DNA of 32,186 bases from Streptomyces cavernae (GCF_004023625.1 NZ_RPDJ01000067.1:1-32186), one strand, 5' to 3'; shown: positions 1 to 15,770, numbered from the stretch's first letter. Translations and numbers: made by a program. The notes: generated by a model not told the origin, from the letters alone.

Positions 1-3000
1 CCGCCTGCGTGGCCGGGCTGTGGTCACTGGAGGACGCCTGCCGGATCGTTGCCGCACGTGCGGAGCTGATGCAGGAGCTGCCGGCCGGCGGTGTCATGTG
101 GAGCGCCGCCACCAGCGAGACCGACGTCGCCGGCCTGCTGGGCGAGGGCGTCGCGCTGGCCGCCGTCAACGGACCCGCCGCCGTCGTCCTGTCCGGCGAG
201 GAAGGGCCGGTCACCCGTGCCGTGGACGTGCTGCGCGAACGGGGCGTGCCAGTACGGCAGTTGCGGGTCTCGCACGCGTTCCACTCCCCGCTGATGGCCC
301 CGGTGCTGGACCACTTCCGCGAGGTCGTGGAGTCCGTGGAGTATCACGAGCCCCGGATCCCGGTGCTCGCGACGGGTGGTGGCCGCACCGATGTGACCAA
401 CCCCGACTACTGGGTGGCACAGGTGACCGGCACCGTCCGGTTCGCCGACGCCCTCACCCACGAGATCGGCTCCTGGCTGGAGATCGGCCCCGCTCCGGTC
501 CTGACCGCGCTGGCCGGGGACGCGGGTGTCCCCGCGGTGCGCGGCCCGCAGTCCGAAGCCGCTGATGTGCTGCGGGCCGTGGGGCGGTTGTGGCTGCGCG
601 GACACGACATCGACTGGACGGCCGTACTCCCGGGCCGCCGCCGCGTCGACCTGCCCACCTACGCCTTCCAGCACCAGCGCTTCTGGCTTTCCGGCGACGG
701 CAGGCCCGCGCCCCTGTTGCCCGCCTCCCACCCCCTGCTCACCGGCTCCCTCGCGCTCGCGGGAGCGCCGGCCCACGTCTGCACCGGACACCTCTCCCTC
801 GCCGACCAGCCGTGGCTCACCGATCACCGGCTCGGGGACACCCCGGTCGTGCCCGGCGCGGCCTTCGCCGAGCTGGCCCTGCACGCCGGTGTGCGGGACG
901 GCTTCGACACTCTCGCCGAGCTGACCCTCCATCAGCCCCTCGTGCTGCCCGGCGACGGCGGCGTCGACCTCCAGCTCACCGTAACCCCCGACGCCGACGA
1001 CGTGGGCACCGCGGCCGTCGCCGTGCACGCCCGCGCCGACGCCGACCTGCCGTGGGTGCTGCACGCCAGCGGCTCCCTGGTCGCGGACGCTCCCCCACCT
1101 CCGTCGCCTCCGGCGGCCTGGCCGCCCCCGGGTGCGGAGCCCCTGGCGACGGATGACCTCTACGACGCGTTCGCCGCGCACGGCGGCGTCGCGTACGGCG
1201 ATGCCTTCCAGGGCCTGCGTGCGGCCTGGCGCCTCGGTGACACCGTGTTCGCGGATGTCGTCCTGCCGTCGGGCACCCCGCCCGGCGCGTTCGGCGTCCA
1301 CCCCGCGTTGTTCGACGCCGCCCTGCACGCGGCCGTGTTCCTGGACGGTGCAGACGCGGCGCCGCGTGTGCCCTTCAGCTGGAGCGGCGTGTCCCTCTCG
1401 GCCCGGGGCGCCCTTGCGCTGCGTGTGTGTCTGACCCGGACCGGGCCGGACGCCTTCTCCGTCGCCGCCACGGATTCCGACGGCAACCCCGTCCTCCAGG
1501 TCGGCTCCCTGGTCCTGCGCGAGATCGCGGACGTCGAGCCCGACCCGCTGCGCGACGCGTTCTTCGCCACGCGGTGGCGTCCCCTGCCCCTGCCGGAATC
1601 GTCGGCGCGGGCCTCCCGTTCGTGGGCGACGGTGAACTTCGGGACCGGAGGCCCCGCGGACCGGCCGGGCTTCGACGCGTTGTGTGCCGACGGGGGATCC
1701 GATGTGCCGGACGTGGTGTTCGTCGCCCTCACGGCGGACGCGTCGGACGGCAGTGTCACCGCCACCCATCGCGCCGTCCTTGCGGCCTGGGAGCTGTGCC
1801 GGTCGTGGCTGGCGGACGACCGGTTCGCCGGGGCACTGCTCGTGCCGGTGCTGCGGAACGCGGTCGCGACGTCCGACGACGCGGTCCCGGACCCGGTTCT
1901 CGCAGCCTGCTGGGGCCTGTTGGGTGCGGCGCAGGCGGAGAACCCCGGCCGGATCGTGCTGGTCGACGCCGACCCGGCCGCCCTCGACCCGGCCACGGTG
2001 CTGCCGGTGCTGGACGGTGACGAGCCGCGCCTGGCGGTCCGGGCGGGGTCGGTGCTGGTGCCCCGCCTCGCCGCGGTGCCGGCGAGCGTTCCGGAGCCCG
2101 GTGCAGGGGGCCTCGGCGGGGACGGCACGGTGCTGGTCACCGGCGGCACCGGGGCGCTCGGCGGGCTGCTCACCCGGCACCTGGTCGAGCGGCACGGTGT
2201 TCGGCGGCTGCTGCTGACCAACCGCGGCGGCCCGGACGAGCCGCGCGCGGCGGCGCTGGCCACCGAACTGCGGGCGCTGGGGGCGGAGGTCGACGTCGTG
2301 GCGTGCGACCTCGCCGATCCGGCGGCGGTGGCGGCGCTGCCGGCCGCCGCTCCCCCGGGCCGCCCGCTGACCGCGGTGCTGCATCTGGCCGGTGCGCTCG
2401 ACGACGGGCTGTTCACCTCGCTCACCCCGGAACGCATCGACCGGGTGCTCACGCCCAAGGTCGACGGAGCCCGGCACCTGTACGAGGCGACCCGGGACCT
2501 CGATCTGCGCGCGTTCGTGCTGTTCTCCAGCGCGTCCGGGCTGCTGGGCGGCGCGGGCCAGGCCGCCTACACGGCCGCCAACGCCCATCTCGACGCGTTC
2601 GCCGCGCGGCTCCGCGCCGAGTACGGGTTCCCCGCCCAGTCGCTGGCCTGGGGCGTCTGGGCGGCCGGTGGAGGTATGGCCGCCTCCCTCTCCCCACTGG
2701 CCGTCCGGCGGCTGGCGCGGGCGGGGCTCCGCGAGATCGGCGACGCGCAGGGTGCCGCGCTCTTCGACGCGGCCCTCGCGTCCGGTACCGCCTGCCTGGC
2801 CCCGGTGGCGCTCGACCGGGCGCAGCTGCGCAGGTCGGCCGCCGACGGGTCCCTGCCCCCGGTCCTGCGCGATCTGGCGCCGAGGCCCACGCGCGGCACC
2901 GGCGCCGGTCTCGCGGCGCGGCTGGGGTCGCTGCCGGAGGCCGACGCCGAACGGCAGTTGCTGGACGCCGTGCTGGCCGCCGCCGCCACGGTGCTCGGTC

Positions 3001-3200
3001 ACCGCAGCGCGGCCGATGTCGAGGCGCGGCGCAGCTTCCAGGAGCTGGGGTTCGACTCGCTGGCCGCGGTCGAGTTCCGTACCGCGCTCGGCACCGCGCT
3101 CGGACGGCCACTGCCCGCGACGCTCGTGTTCGACCACCCCACGCCGGTCGCGCTGGCCCAACATCTGCGGGCCCAGATGGCCGGTGCTGTCGCGCCCGGG
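1..3200 (+). other. PKS module A (partial): AT(malonyl)-DH-KR(B-type)-ACP
   Basis: The AT carries HAFH at 273-284, the fingerprint of malonyl-CoA-loading ATs. The DH has its catalytic His at 825-827 in H-x3-D-x4-P, where Asp replaces the usual second Gly, and its Asp at 1314-1316 in LFDAALH. Its YGP motif reads YGD. The KR has the GGTGALGG cofactor loop from 2142, the LDD motif at 2397-2405 (B-type, D-hydroxyl), FSSAS from 2523, the catalytic Tyr at 2568-2570 and Asn four residues later. No ER lies between DH and KR. The ACP Ser is at 3057-3059 in GFDSL. Inference: the module adds an unbranched two-carbon unit and leaves a trans double bond. Its KS and the front of its AT lie to the left of the window. 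Confidence 0.9.
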
Positions 3201-6200
3201 ATGGGGGACACGGCGCCGGTTCCGGGGCCCGCGGACGATCCTGTGGTCGTGGTCGGGATGGGCTGCCGGTTCCCCGGCGGCGTCCGGACGCCCGAGCAGT
3301 TGTGGGAGCTCGTCGCGGCCGGTACGGACGCCATCTCGGAGATGCCGTCGAACCGTGGCTGGGACCTGGGTGCCCTCTACGACCCCGTCCCCGGGACGCC
3401 CGGCAGGAGCCACACCCGTCACGGCGGGTTCCTGCACGACGCCGACGAGTTCGACGCGGAGTTCTTCGGCATCGCCCCCCGGGAGGCGGCGGCGATGGAC
3501 CCCCAGCAGCGTCTGATGCTGGAGGTCGCGTGGGAGACGCTGGAGGACGCGCGGGTCGCGCCGGAGAGCCTGCGGGGCTCGCGGACCGGGGTGTTCGCGG
3601 GGGTCATGTACAACGACTACGGGTCCTGGCTGCACGATCCGTCGTCGGAGACCGGCGGTTACGGCGGGCTGGGCACGGCGGGCAGCGTGCTGTCCGGTCG
3701 GGTGGCGTACGTGCTCGGTCTGGAGGGTCCCGCGGTCAGTGTCGACACGGCGTGCTCGTCCTCACTGGTGTCGCTGCACCTGGCCGCCCAGGCGCTGCGT
3801 GCGGGCGAGTGCGATCTGGCGCTCGCGGGCGGGGTGACGGTCATGTCGACGCCCTCGACCTTCATCGACTTCAGCCGGCAGGGCGGTCTGTCCGCGGACG
3901 GCAGGTGCCGGTCGTACGGGGCGGGTGCGGACGGGACCGGCTGGGGCGAGGGTGCGGGCCTGGTGCTGCTGGAGCGGCTCTCGGACGCGCGCCGTCACGG
4001 GCACGAGGTGCTGGCGGTGGTGCGTGGCTCCGCGATCAACTCCGACGGCGCGTCGAACGGTCTGACGGCGCCCAACGGCCCCTCCCAGCAGCGGGTGATC
4101 CGGGCCGCGCTGGCCGGCGCCGGGTTGTCCGCGGCGGACGTCCAGGTCGTCGAGGGACACGGCACCGGGACGGTGCTCGGCGATCCGATCGAGGTGCAGG
4201 CGCTGCTGGCGACGTATGGGCGGGACCGGGCCGAACCGCTGTGGCTCGGTTCGGTGAAGTCCAACATCGGTCACGTGCAGGCCGCGGCCGGGATCGCGGG
4301 CGTGCTCAAGATGATCCTGGCCATGCGGCACGGGACGTTGCCTGCCACGCTGCACGCGGACGAGCCGTCCGGTCAGGTCGACTGGGGGTCCGCGGTCGCG
4401 CTGCTGACCGGTGCGCGGCCGTGGCCGCAGGGGCCGCGCCGGGCCGCGGTGTCGGCGTTCGGGGTGAGCGGGACCAACGCGCACGTGATCCTCGAAGGCG
4501 TCGTCGCGGACGAGCGGGCCGCCGAAGCGCAGCAGACGCCGCTGCCGGCGGCGGGTGTGCTGTCGGGGCACACCCCCCGAGCGGTGCTCGCGCAGGCCGA
4601 GTCGCTCACCGGCCACGTGCGGGAACGGCCGGGGCTGTCCTCCTCCGACGTGCTGTACACGCTGGGCACCGGGCGGTCGCCCCTGCGGTACCGGGTTCCG
4701 GTGGCCGCCGCCGACCGGGACGGCCTCCTCGCCGCGCTGGCCGCGCTCACCCCGGACGACGTCGTCACGGCGGGCAGGCCGCGGACCGCGTTCGTGTTCA
4801 CCGGCCAGGGCGCGCAGCGCGCGGGCATGGGCCGGGGCCTGTACGCGGCGTTCCCGGTGTTCGCCCGCGCGCTCGACGAGGTCTGCGACCATCTGGACAC
4901 CTACCTCACGGCGCCGGTGCGGCCCGTGCTGTTCGGCGAGGACGGCACCCTGCTCGACCGGACCGTGTTCACCCAGACCGCCACCTTCGCCGTCGAGGTC
5001 GCCCTGTTCCGGCTGCTGGAGTCGTGGGGGGTGCGGCCCGACGCGGTCGCCGGGCACTCCGTCGGCGAACTGGCCGCCGCGCACGTCGCGGGGGTTCTGG
5101 ACCTTCCCGACGCGTGCGCGCTGGTGGCGGCGCGCGGTCAGCTGATGGAGGCGCTGCCTGCCGGGGGCGCGATGATCGCGGTCGCCGCACCCGAGTCGGA
5201 GGTCGTCCCGCTGCTGGGCCCGGGAGCGTCCCTCGCCGCGGTGAACGCCCCGGACGCGGTGGTGATCTCCGGCGACGACGACGCCGTCACCGCGATCGCC
5301 GAGCTGCTGGCCGGGGCGGGCCGCCGTACGCGGCGTCTGCGGGTCAGTCAAGCGTTCCACTCCGCGCGCATGGAGCCGATGCTGGCCGAACTGACGGCGC
5401 TGGCCGCGGAGTTGACTTTCCGCGAGCCGCGGCTGCCGCTCGTCTCCGGCGTCACCGGCACCGTGCTGGACGCCGGGGAGTGGGCCGCACCGGAGTACTG
5501 GGCGCGGCAGGTGCGCGACACCGTGCGGTTCGCCGATGTCCGGGCGGCGTTGCGCGCCGACGGGATCGGGCTGTGCGTCGAGGTCGGGCCGGACGCGGCG
5601 CTCACCGCGAACGCCCCCGCCGATCTTCCGCACGTGCCGCTGCTGCGCCGTGACCAGGACGAGCCGGACTGTCTGCTGCGTGCGGTGGCGACCGCGCACG
5701 CGCACGGTGTGGACGTGGACTGGGAGGGTGTGTTCGCGGGCCGGTCCGCGCGCCGCGTCGCGCTGCCGACGTACGCGTTCCAGCGGTCCCGGTACTGGCT
5801 GCCGCGGAGCCCTGCCGGTGCGGGCGCGCGCGGGGGCGGTCTGACCCCGCTGGAGCATCCGCTGCTGGGCACGGGCGTCGCCCTGGCCGACGGGGACGGG
5901 GCGCTGTTCGCGGGCACGCTCTCGGCCGCGGCGCTGCCGTGGCTCGCCGAGCACGTGGTGGGCGGTACGCCGCTGCTGCCGGGCAGTGCGTTCGTCGAGC
6001 TGGTCACGCACGCCGCCGACCATGTGGGGGCGGCCGTGGTCGAGGAACTGCTGCTGCAGGCGCCGTTGCGGCTGCCGGCGTCCGACGCGTCCCCGGTGGA
6101 CATCCAGGTGCGGGTGGGGGCGGCCGGCGAGGACGGGCGGCGTGCGGTGTCGGTGCACGCGCGGTGCGAGGGAGGCGACTGGGCGGAGCACGCGTCGGCG

Positions 6201-9200
6201 ACGGTGCGTGACGACGGCGCCGCGGCGGGCGTGCCGGAGTGGACCCTGTCGTGGCCGCCCGCCGGTGCCGAGGTCCTGGACGTCTCGTCGCTGTACCCCG
6301 CGCTGGAGGCGGCCGGGTACGGCTACGGTCCGACGTTCCGGTGTCTGCGCGCGGCCTGGCGGCGCGGCGAGGAGGTGTTCGCCGAGCTCGCGCTGCCCGA
6401 GGAGGCGGCCGCCGGGGCGGACGCCTACGGTGTGCATCCGGCGCTGCTGGACGCCGCGCTGCACGGCCTGTCGCTGGCCGTGCGGGAGGAGGACGGCCTG
6501 AGGCTGCCGTACGCGTGGACCGGAGTGCGTGCGGGGGCCACCGGGGCGTCGGCGGCACGGGTGCGGCTGAGTCCGGCGGGCGACGGCCGGCGCGTCGAAC
6601 TGGCGGACTCCGCGGGCAACGTGGTGCTCGCTGCCGATTCCCTGGTGCTGCGGGCGGTGTCGCCGGAACAGGCCCCGTCCGAGGGCGGTTCGCTGTTCCG
6701 GCTGGACTGGACGACGCAGGTGCCCGCCGGTGAGCCGCGCCGCCTCGTCGTCACCGGCGAGGACGTGTTCGGTCTGGCCCGGGCGGGCGGCGGCGGGAGC
6801 GGTGACGGGATCGCCGTGCTGTGCGTGCGCGGTGAGCCGGGCGACACCGTGGCCGCGGCGCACGCGAGCGCCGGACGGGTGCTGGCCGGGGTGCAGGCCG
6901 CGGCGGACGGCGAGTTGGTCGTGGTGACCCGGGGCGCGGTCGCGGCCGGGCCCGCCGAGGACGTGACGGACCTCGGCGCCTCGGTGGTGTGGGGGCTGGT
7001 GCGTTCCGCGCAGAGCGAGCACGCGGACCGCTTCACCCTCGTGGACATCGACGACGACCCGGCCTCGCTCGCGCTGCTGCCGCGCGTGCTCGGGCAGCGT
7101 GAGCCGCAGTTGGCCCTTCGTGCGGGGGTCGCGCACGTGCCGCGTCTCGCCCCCGTGGACACGGCCGGCGCTCTGGTGCCCCCGGCCGGGCCGTGGCGGC
7201 TGGACAGCACCGGCGGGGGCACGCTCGACGCGGTGGCACTCGTGCCGTTCCCCGAGTCGCGGCGCCCGCTGGGCCCGCACGAGGTGCGCGTCTCGGTCCG
7301 GGCCGCGGGGCTGAACTTCCGGGACGTGATGGTCGCGCTGGCGGTCGTGCCCGGACTCGACGGCATCGGCGGGGAACTGGCCGGGGACGTCCTGGAGGTC
7401 GGCGCCGAGGTGCGGGACCTCGCCGTCGGGGACCGGGTGATGGGTCTGTGCCCGGCCGCGTTCGCTCCGGTCGCGGTCACCGACCACCGCTGGCTGACGA
7501 AGCTGCCGGAGGGCTGGAGCTACGAGCAGGGAGCGGCGGTCCCCGTCGCGTTCCTGACCGCCTACTACGGCCTCGTCGACCTGGCGGACCTGCGGCCGGG
7601 TGAGTCCGTGCTGGTGCACGCAGCTGCGGGCGGCGTCGGCACGGCCGCCGTCCAGCTCGCCGGGGTGCTGGGCGCCGAGGTCTACGCGACCGCCAGCCCG
7701 GGCAAGCAGGACGTGCTGCGCGGCCGGGGCATTCCCGCGGAGCGGATCGCCAACTCACGGACCCTGGACTTCGAGTCGGAGTTCCTCGCCGTCACCGGCG
7801 GGGCGGGCGTCGATGTCGTGCTCGACTGCCTGTCCGGGGAGTTCGTCGACGCCTCGCTGCGGCTGCTGCCGCGCGGGGGCCGGTTCCTGGAGATGGGCAA
7901 GACCGACATCCGCGACGCCGACCGAATCGCCGGGCAGTACCCGGGGGTGCGCTACCGGGTGTACGACGTCCAGGACGCCGGTCCGGACCGGACCCGGGAG
8001 ATGCTGGACGTCCTGGCGGCACACTTCGCCGACGGTTCCCTGACCCCGCAGCCGATCACGGTGTACGACGTGCGGCGCGCCCCGGACGCGTTCCGGGCGC
8101 TGAGCCAGGCGACGCTAGTCGGGAAGGCGGTGCTGACGCTCCCCCGTACGCCGGACCCGGCGGGCACCGTGCTGATCACCGGCGGTACCGGTGCGCTGGG
8201 CGGGCTGCTGGCCCGGCACCTCGTCGAGCGGCACGGCGCCACGCGGCTGGTGCTGACCAACCGCAGCGGCGGGGACGCGCCGGAAGCGCGGAAGCTCACC
8301 GAGGAACTGCGCGGGCTGGGCGCCGAGGTCACCGTCGCGGCCTGCGACGTCGCAGACCGGCCGGCCGTCGAGGCACTGCTGGGTTCGATCCCGGCGGCGC
8401 ATCCGCTCACCGCGGTGGTGCACGCGGCGGGCCGGCTCGACGACGGCGTCGTGGCCACGATGACCGAGGAGCAGCTGCACCGGGTGCTCGCGGCGAAGGT
8501 CGACGGCGCGTGGCACCTGCACGAGCTGACCCGTGACCTCGATCTGGCGTCGTTCACGCTGTTCTCCAGCGCCGCCGGGCTGTTCGGCGGCGCCGGGCAG
8601 GCCAACTACGCGGCCGGCAACGCGTTCCTCGACGCGCTGGCCCAGCACCGCCGCGCCCACGGGCTCCCCGGCCAGTCGCTGGCGTGGGGCGCGTGGACGG
8701 CGTCCGGCGGCATGGCCGGGACGCTCGACGACACCGCGGTGCGCCGGATGACGCGGAACGGGTTCGCCCCGATCACCGACGGGGCGGGGCTCGCCCTGTA
8801 CGACGCGGCGGTGGTCCGCGACGTGGCGCTGACCGCGGCGGTTCCGCTCGCCACCGGACGGCGGCCCGGCCCCGACGAGGTGGTGCCGCCGCTGCTGCGC
8901 GGCCTGCTGAGGGCCGCGCCACGCCGGGCCGCGGCCTCGGCGGGCGGGACAGGGAGCGGTACGTCGCTGCGCGACCGGCTGGGTGCGGTGTCGGCCGAGG
9001 ACGGTGTGCGGCTGCTCACCGATCTGGTGCGCTCCGGCGCCGCCCGCGTGCTGGGCCATGCCTCGTCGGAGTCGGTGCCCGCGGACCGCGCGTTCAACGA
9101 CCTCGGCTTCGACTCGCTGACCTCGGTGGAGTTCCGCAACCACCTCAACCGGCTGACCGGGCTGCGGCTGCCCTCGACGCTGGTGTTCGACCACCCCACG

Positions 9201-9461
9201 CCGGAGCTGCTGGCCGGGTATCTGCGGACGGAGCTGGCCCCGGCGGAGGTCTCCGCGCTGGAGGCGGGCCTGACGGCGCTGGAGCGGGCCGAGGCCCTGC
9301 TGGCCGCGGTGCCGGCCGACGACGGGGACCGCCACCGCGTCACCCGGCGGCTGCGGGCGCTGCTGGCCGGCTGGGGGGACGACCCCGGCGGGCCCGCGTT
9401 CGCCGACGCCGGTACCGACGACCTGTTCGCCATGATCGACCAGGGCTATGCCGGGCCCTGA
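1..9461 (+). CDS. Type I modular polyketide synthase, 5'-truncated by window edge (AT-DH-KR-ACP / KS-AT-DH-ER-KR-ACP)
   Basis: This is the C-terminal part of a cytosolic multimodular PKS that carries out two chain-extension cycles. It reads in frame from base 3, already inside an AT domain just after its active-site serine, so the true start lies outside the window. The GTG at base 9 is internal. Domain order by base is: AT remainder to ~693, DH ~729-1530, KR (structural plus catalytic halves) ~1560-2750, ACP ~2950-3170, KS ~3234-4497, AT ~4790-5805, DH ~5850-6660, KR structural half ~6690-7180, ER ~7190-8145, KR catalytic half ~8160-8700, ACP ~9010-9230, then a helical C-terminal docking tail ending in DDLFAMIDQ. 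All the key catalytic residues I looked for are present. The stop is TGA at 9459-9461. The next PKS gene starts 38 bases later on the same strand with no hairpin between, so the two are probably co-transcribed and interact through matching docking segments. The PKS assignment is certain; the product is unknown. Confidence 0.97.
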   Translation, partial: ACVAGLWSLEDACRIVAARAELMQELPAGGVMWSAATSETDVAGLLGEGVALAAVNGPAAVVLSGEEGPVTRAVDVLRERGVPVRQLRVSHAFHSPLMAPVLDHFREVVESVEYHEPRIPVLATGGGRTDVTNPDYWVAQVTGTVRFADALTHEIGSWLEIGPAPVLTALAGDAGVPAVRGPQSEAADVLRAVGRLWLRGHDIDWTAVLPGRRRVDLPTYAFQHQRFWLSGDGRPAPLLPASHPLLTGSLALAGAPAHVCTGHLSLADQPWLTDHRLGDTPVVPGAAFAELALHAGVRDGFDTLAELTLHQPLVLPGDGGVDLQLTVTPDADDVGTAAVAVHARADADLPWVLHASGSLVADAPPPPSPPAAWPPPGAEPLATDDLYDAFAAHGGVAYGDAFQGLRAAWRLGDTVFADVVLPSGTPPGAFGVHPALFDAALHAAVFLDGADAAPRVPFSWSGVSLSARGALALRVCLTRTGPDAFSVAATDSDGNPVLQVGSLVLREIADVEPDPLRDAFFATRWRPLPLPESSARASRSWATVNFGTGGPADRPGFDALCADGGSDVPDVVFVALTADASDGSVTATHRAVLAAWELCRSWLADDRFAGALLVPVLRNAVATSDDAVPDPVLAACWGLLGAAQAENPGRIVLVDADPAALDPATVLPVLDGDEPRLAVRAGSVLVPRLAAVPASVPEPGAGGLGGDGTVLVTGGTGALGGLLTRHLVERHGVRRLLLTNRGGPDEPRAAALATELRALGAEVDVVACDLADPAAVAALPAAAPPGRPLTAVLHLAGALDDGLFTSLTPERIDRVLTPKVDGARHLYEATRDLDLRAFVLFSSASGLLGGAGQAAYTAANAHLDAFAARLRAEYGFPAQSLAWGVWAAGGGMAASLSPLAVRRLARAGLREIGDAQGAALFDAALASGTACLAPVALDRAQLRRSAADGSLPPVLRDLAPRPTRGTGAGLAARLGSLPEADAERQLLDAVLAAAATVLGHRSAADVEARRSFQELGFDSLAAVEFRTALGTALGRPLPATLVFDHPTPVALAQHLRAQMAGAVAPGMGDTAPVPGPADDPVVVVGMGCRFPGGVRTPEQLWELVAAGTDAISEMPSNRGWDLGALYDPVPGTPGRSHTRHGGFLHDADEFDAEFFGIAPREAAAMDPQQRLMLEVAWETLEDARVAPESLRGSRTGVFAGVMYNDYGSWLHDPSSETGGYGGLGTAGSVLSGRVAYVLGLEGPAVSVDTACSSSLVSLHLAAQALRAGECDLALAGGVTVMSTPSTFIDFSRQGGLSADGRCRSYGAGADGTGWGEGAGLVLLERLSDARRHGHEVLAVVRGSAINSDGASNGLTAPNGPSQQRVIRAALAGAGLSAADVQVVEGHGTGTVLGDPIEVQALLATYGRDRAEPLWLGSVKSNIGHVQAAAGIAGVLKMILAMRHGTLPATLHADEPSGQVDWGSAVALLTGARPWPQGPRRAAVSAFGVSGTNAHVILEGVVADERAAEAQQTPLPAAGVLSGHTPRAVLAQAESLTGHVRERPGLSSSDVLYTLGTGRSPLRYRVPVAAADRDGLLAALAALTPDDVVTAGRPRTAFVFTGQGAQRAGMGRGLYAAFPVFARALDEVCDHLDTYLTAPVRPVLFGEDGTLLDRTVFTQTATFAVEVALFRLLESWGVRPDAVAGHSVGELAAAHVAGVLDLPDACALVAARGQLMEALPAGGAMIAVAAPESEVVPLLGPGASLAAVNAPDAVVISGDDDAVTAIAELLAGAGRRTRRLRVSQAFHSARMEPMLAELTALAAELTFREPRLPLVSGVTGTVLDAGEWAAPEYWARQVRDTVRFADVRAALRADGIGLCVEVGPDAALTANAPADLPHVPLLRRDQDEPDCLLRAVATAHAHGVDVDWEGVFAGRSARRVALPTYAFQRSRYWLPRSPAGAGARGGGLTPLEHPLLGTGVALADGDGALFAGTLSAAALPWLAEHVVGGTPLLPGSAFVELVTHAADHVGAAVVEELLLQAPLRLPASDASPVDIQVRVGAAGEDGRRAVSVHARCEGGDWAEHASATVRDDGAAAGVPEWTLSWPPAGAEVLDVSSLYPALEAAGYGYGPTFRCLRAAWRRGEEVFAELALPEEAAAGADAYGVHPALLDAALHGLSLAVREEDGLRLPYAWTGVRAGATGASAARVRLSPAGDGRRVELADSAGNVVLAADSLVLRAVSPEQAPSEGGSLFRLDWTTQVPAGEPRRLVVTGEDVFGLARAGGGGSGDGIAVLCVRGEPGDTVAAAHASAGRVLAGVQAAADGELVVVTRGAVAAGPAEDVTDLGASVVWGLVRSAQSEHADRFTLVDIDDDPASLALLPRVLGQREPQLALRAGVAHVPRLAPVDTAGALVPPAGPWRLDSTGGGTLDAVALVPFPESRRPLGPHEVRVSVRAAGLNFRDVMVALAVVPGLDGIGGELAGDVLEVGAEVRDLAVGDRVMGLCPAAFAPVAVTDHRWLTKLPEGWSYEQGAAVPVAFLTAYYGLVDLADLRPGESVLVHAAAGGVGTAAVQLAGVLGAEVYATASPGKQDVLRGRGIPAERIANSRTLDFESEFLAVTGGAGVDVVLDCLSGEFVDASLRLLPRGGRFLEMGKTDIRDADRIAGQYPGVRYRVYDVQDAGPDRTREMLDVLAAHFADGSLTPQPITVYDVRRAPDAFRALSQATLVGKAVLTLPRTPDPAGTVLITGGTGALGGLLARHLVERHGATRLVLTNRSGGDAPEARKLTEELRGLGAEVTVAACDVADRPAVEALLGSIPAAHPLTAVVHAAGRLDDGVVATMTEEQLHRVLAAKVDGAWHLHELTRDLDLASFTLFSSAAGLFGGAGQANYAAGNAFLDALAQHRRAHGLPGQSLAWGAWTASGGMAGTLDDTAVRRMTRNGFAPITDGAGLALYDAAVVRDVALTAAVPLATGRRPGPDEVVPPLLRGLLRAAPRRAAASAGGTGSGTSLRDRLGAVSAEDGVRLLTDLVRSGAARVLGHASSESVPADRAFNDLGFDSLTSVEFRNHLNRLTGLRLPSTLVFDHPTPELLAGYLRTELAPAEVSALEAGLTALERAEALLAAVPADDGDRHRVTRRLRALLAGWGDDPGGPAFADAGTDDLFAMIDQGYAGP
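633..678. repeat. 46-base inverted repeat arm in post-AT linker (partner at 19465-19510)
   Basis: The 46 bases encoding GRRRVDLPTYAFQHQ, at the end of the module A AT, occur again without a mismatch in reverse orientation at 19465-19510, at the end of the module Z2 AT. The two AT domains are also highly alike at protein level upstream of this segment, so the repeat is the most conserved part of a longer inverted duplication between the convergent operons. Confidence 0.85.
3234..9240 (+). other. PKS module B: KS-AT(malonyl-like, QAFH)-DH-ER-KR(B-type)-ACP
   Basis: This is a complete fully reducing module. The KS has Cys 3753-3755 in TACSSSL and His at 4158-4160 (EGHGTGT) and 4272-4274 (NIGH). 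The AT has GHSVG with its Ser at 5058-5060, and QAFH at 5349-5360 where HAFH is expected, so a malonyl unit is most likely. The DH has His 5952-5954 (HVVGGTPLLP) and Asp 6450-6452 (LLDAALHG). The ER has the HAAAGGVG NADPH loop from 7617 and Val at 7347-7349 in AVVPG, at the position that tracks methyl stereochemistry in other ERs. The KR has GGTGALGG from 8181, LDD at 8436-8444 and Tyr 8607-8609. The ACP Ser is at 9114-9116. The predicted result is a saturated unbranched two-carbon unit. Confidence 0.92.
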
Positions 9462-9484
9462 CCCGCGCTGCCCCCGGAACCAGC

Positions 9485-9490
9485 GAGGAG
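9485..9490 (+). promoter_or_regulatory. Ribosome binding site for the second PKS gene
   Basis: GAGGAG lies nine bases before the ATG at 9500-9502. It fixes the start of the module C gene, since the open frame extends far upstream inside the preceding gene. The first residues after this ATG form the charged EDKLRDYLRR helix expected of a PKS N-terminal docking segment, which supports the choice. Confidence 0.85.
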
Positions 9491-9499
9491 CCACCCCGA

Positions 9500-15718
<6,219 letters not shown>

Positions 15719-15739
15719 GAGGAGGACGGGGGCGTACCT

Positions 15740-15770
15740 GCGGCCCGGCGGTCGATGACCGCCGGGCCGC
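15740..15770 (+). terminator. Hairpin terminator after the module C gene
   Basis: A perfect 14-bp stem (15740-15753 with 15757-15770) closes on a three-base GAT loop, 21 bases after the TAG stop at 15716-15718. The stem is almost all G:C. Only a short TTCGT follows, so it is of the U-poor type common in Streptomyces. Position and stability suggest it ends plus-strand transcription before the convergent operon. Confidence 0.8.

Noticed and set aside
24..3635. Very long open frames antisense to or out of frame with the PKS genes (for example 24-3635 minus, 3762-7619 minus, 16106-21439 plus, 21333-26408 minus)
   Set aside because: They mirror high-GC PKS codons: their products are Arg/Gly/Pro/His-rich, low-complexity and without recognisable domains, while the opposite or alternate frame encodes conserved KS, AT, DH, ER, KR and ACP motifs.
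8684..9499. Upstream extension of the module C gene to a start at 8684
   Set aside because: The extension lies out of frame inside the coding region of the preceding gene. The ATG at 9500 has GAGGAG at the right distance and begins a docking coil.
9462..9499. Promoter or terminator between the two plus-strand PKS genes
   Set aside because: The 38 bases contain only the ribosome binding site; I see no hairpin and no convincing promoter elements.
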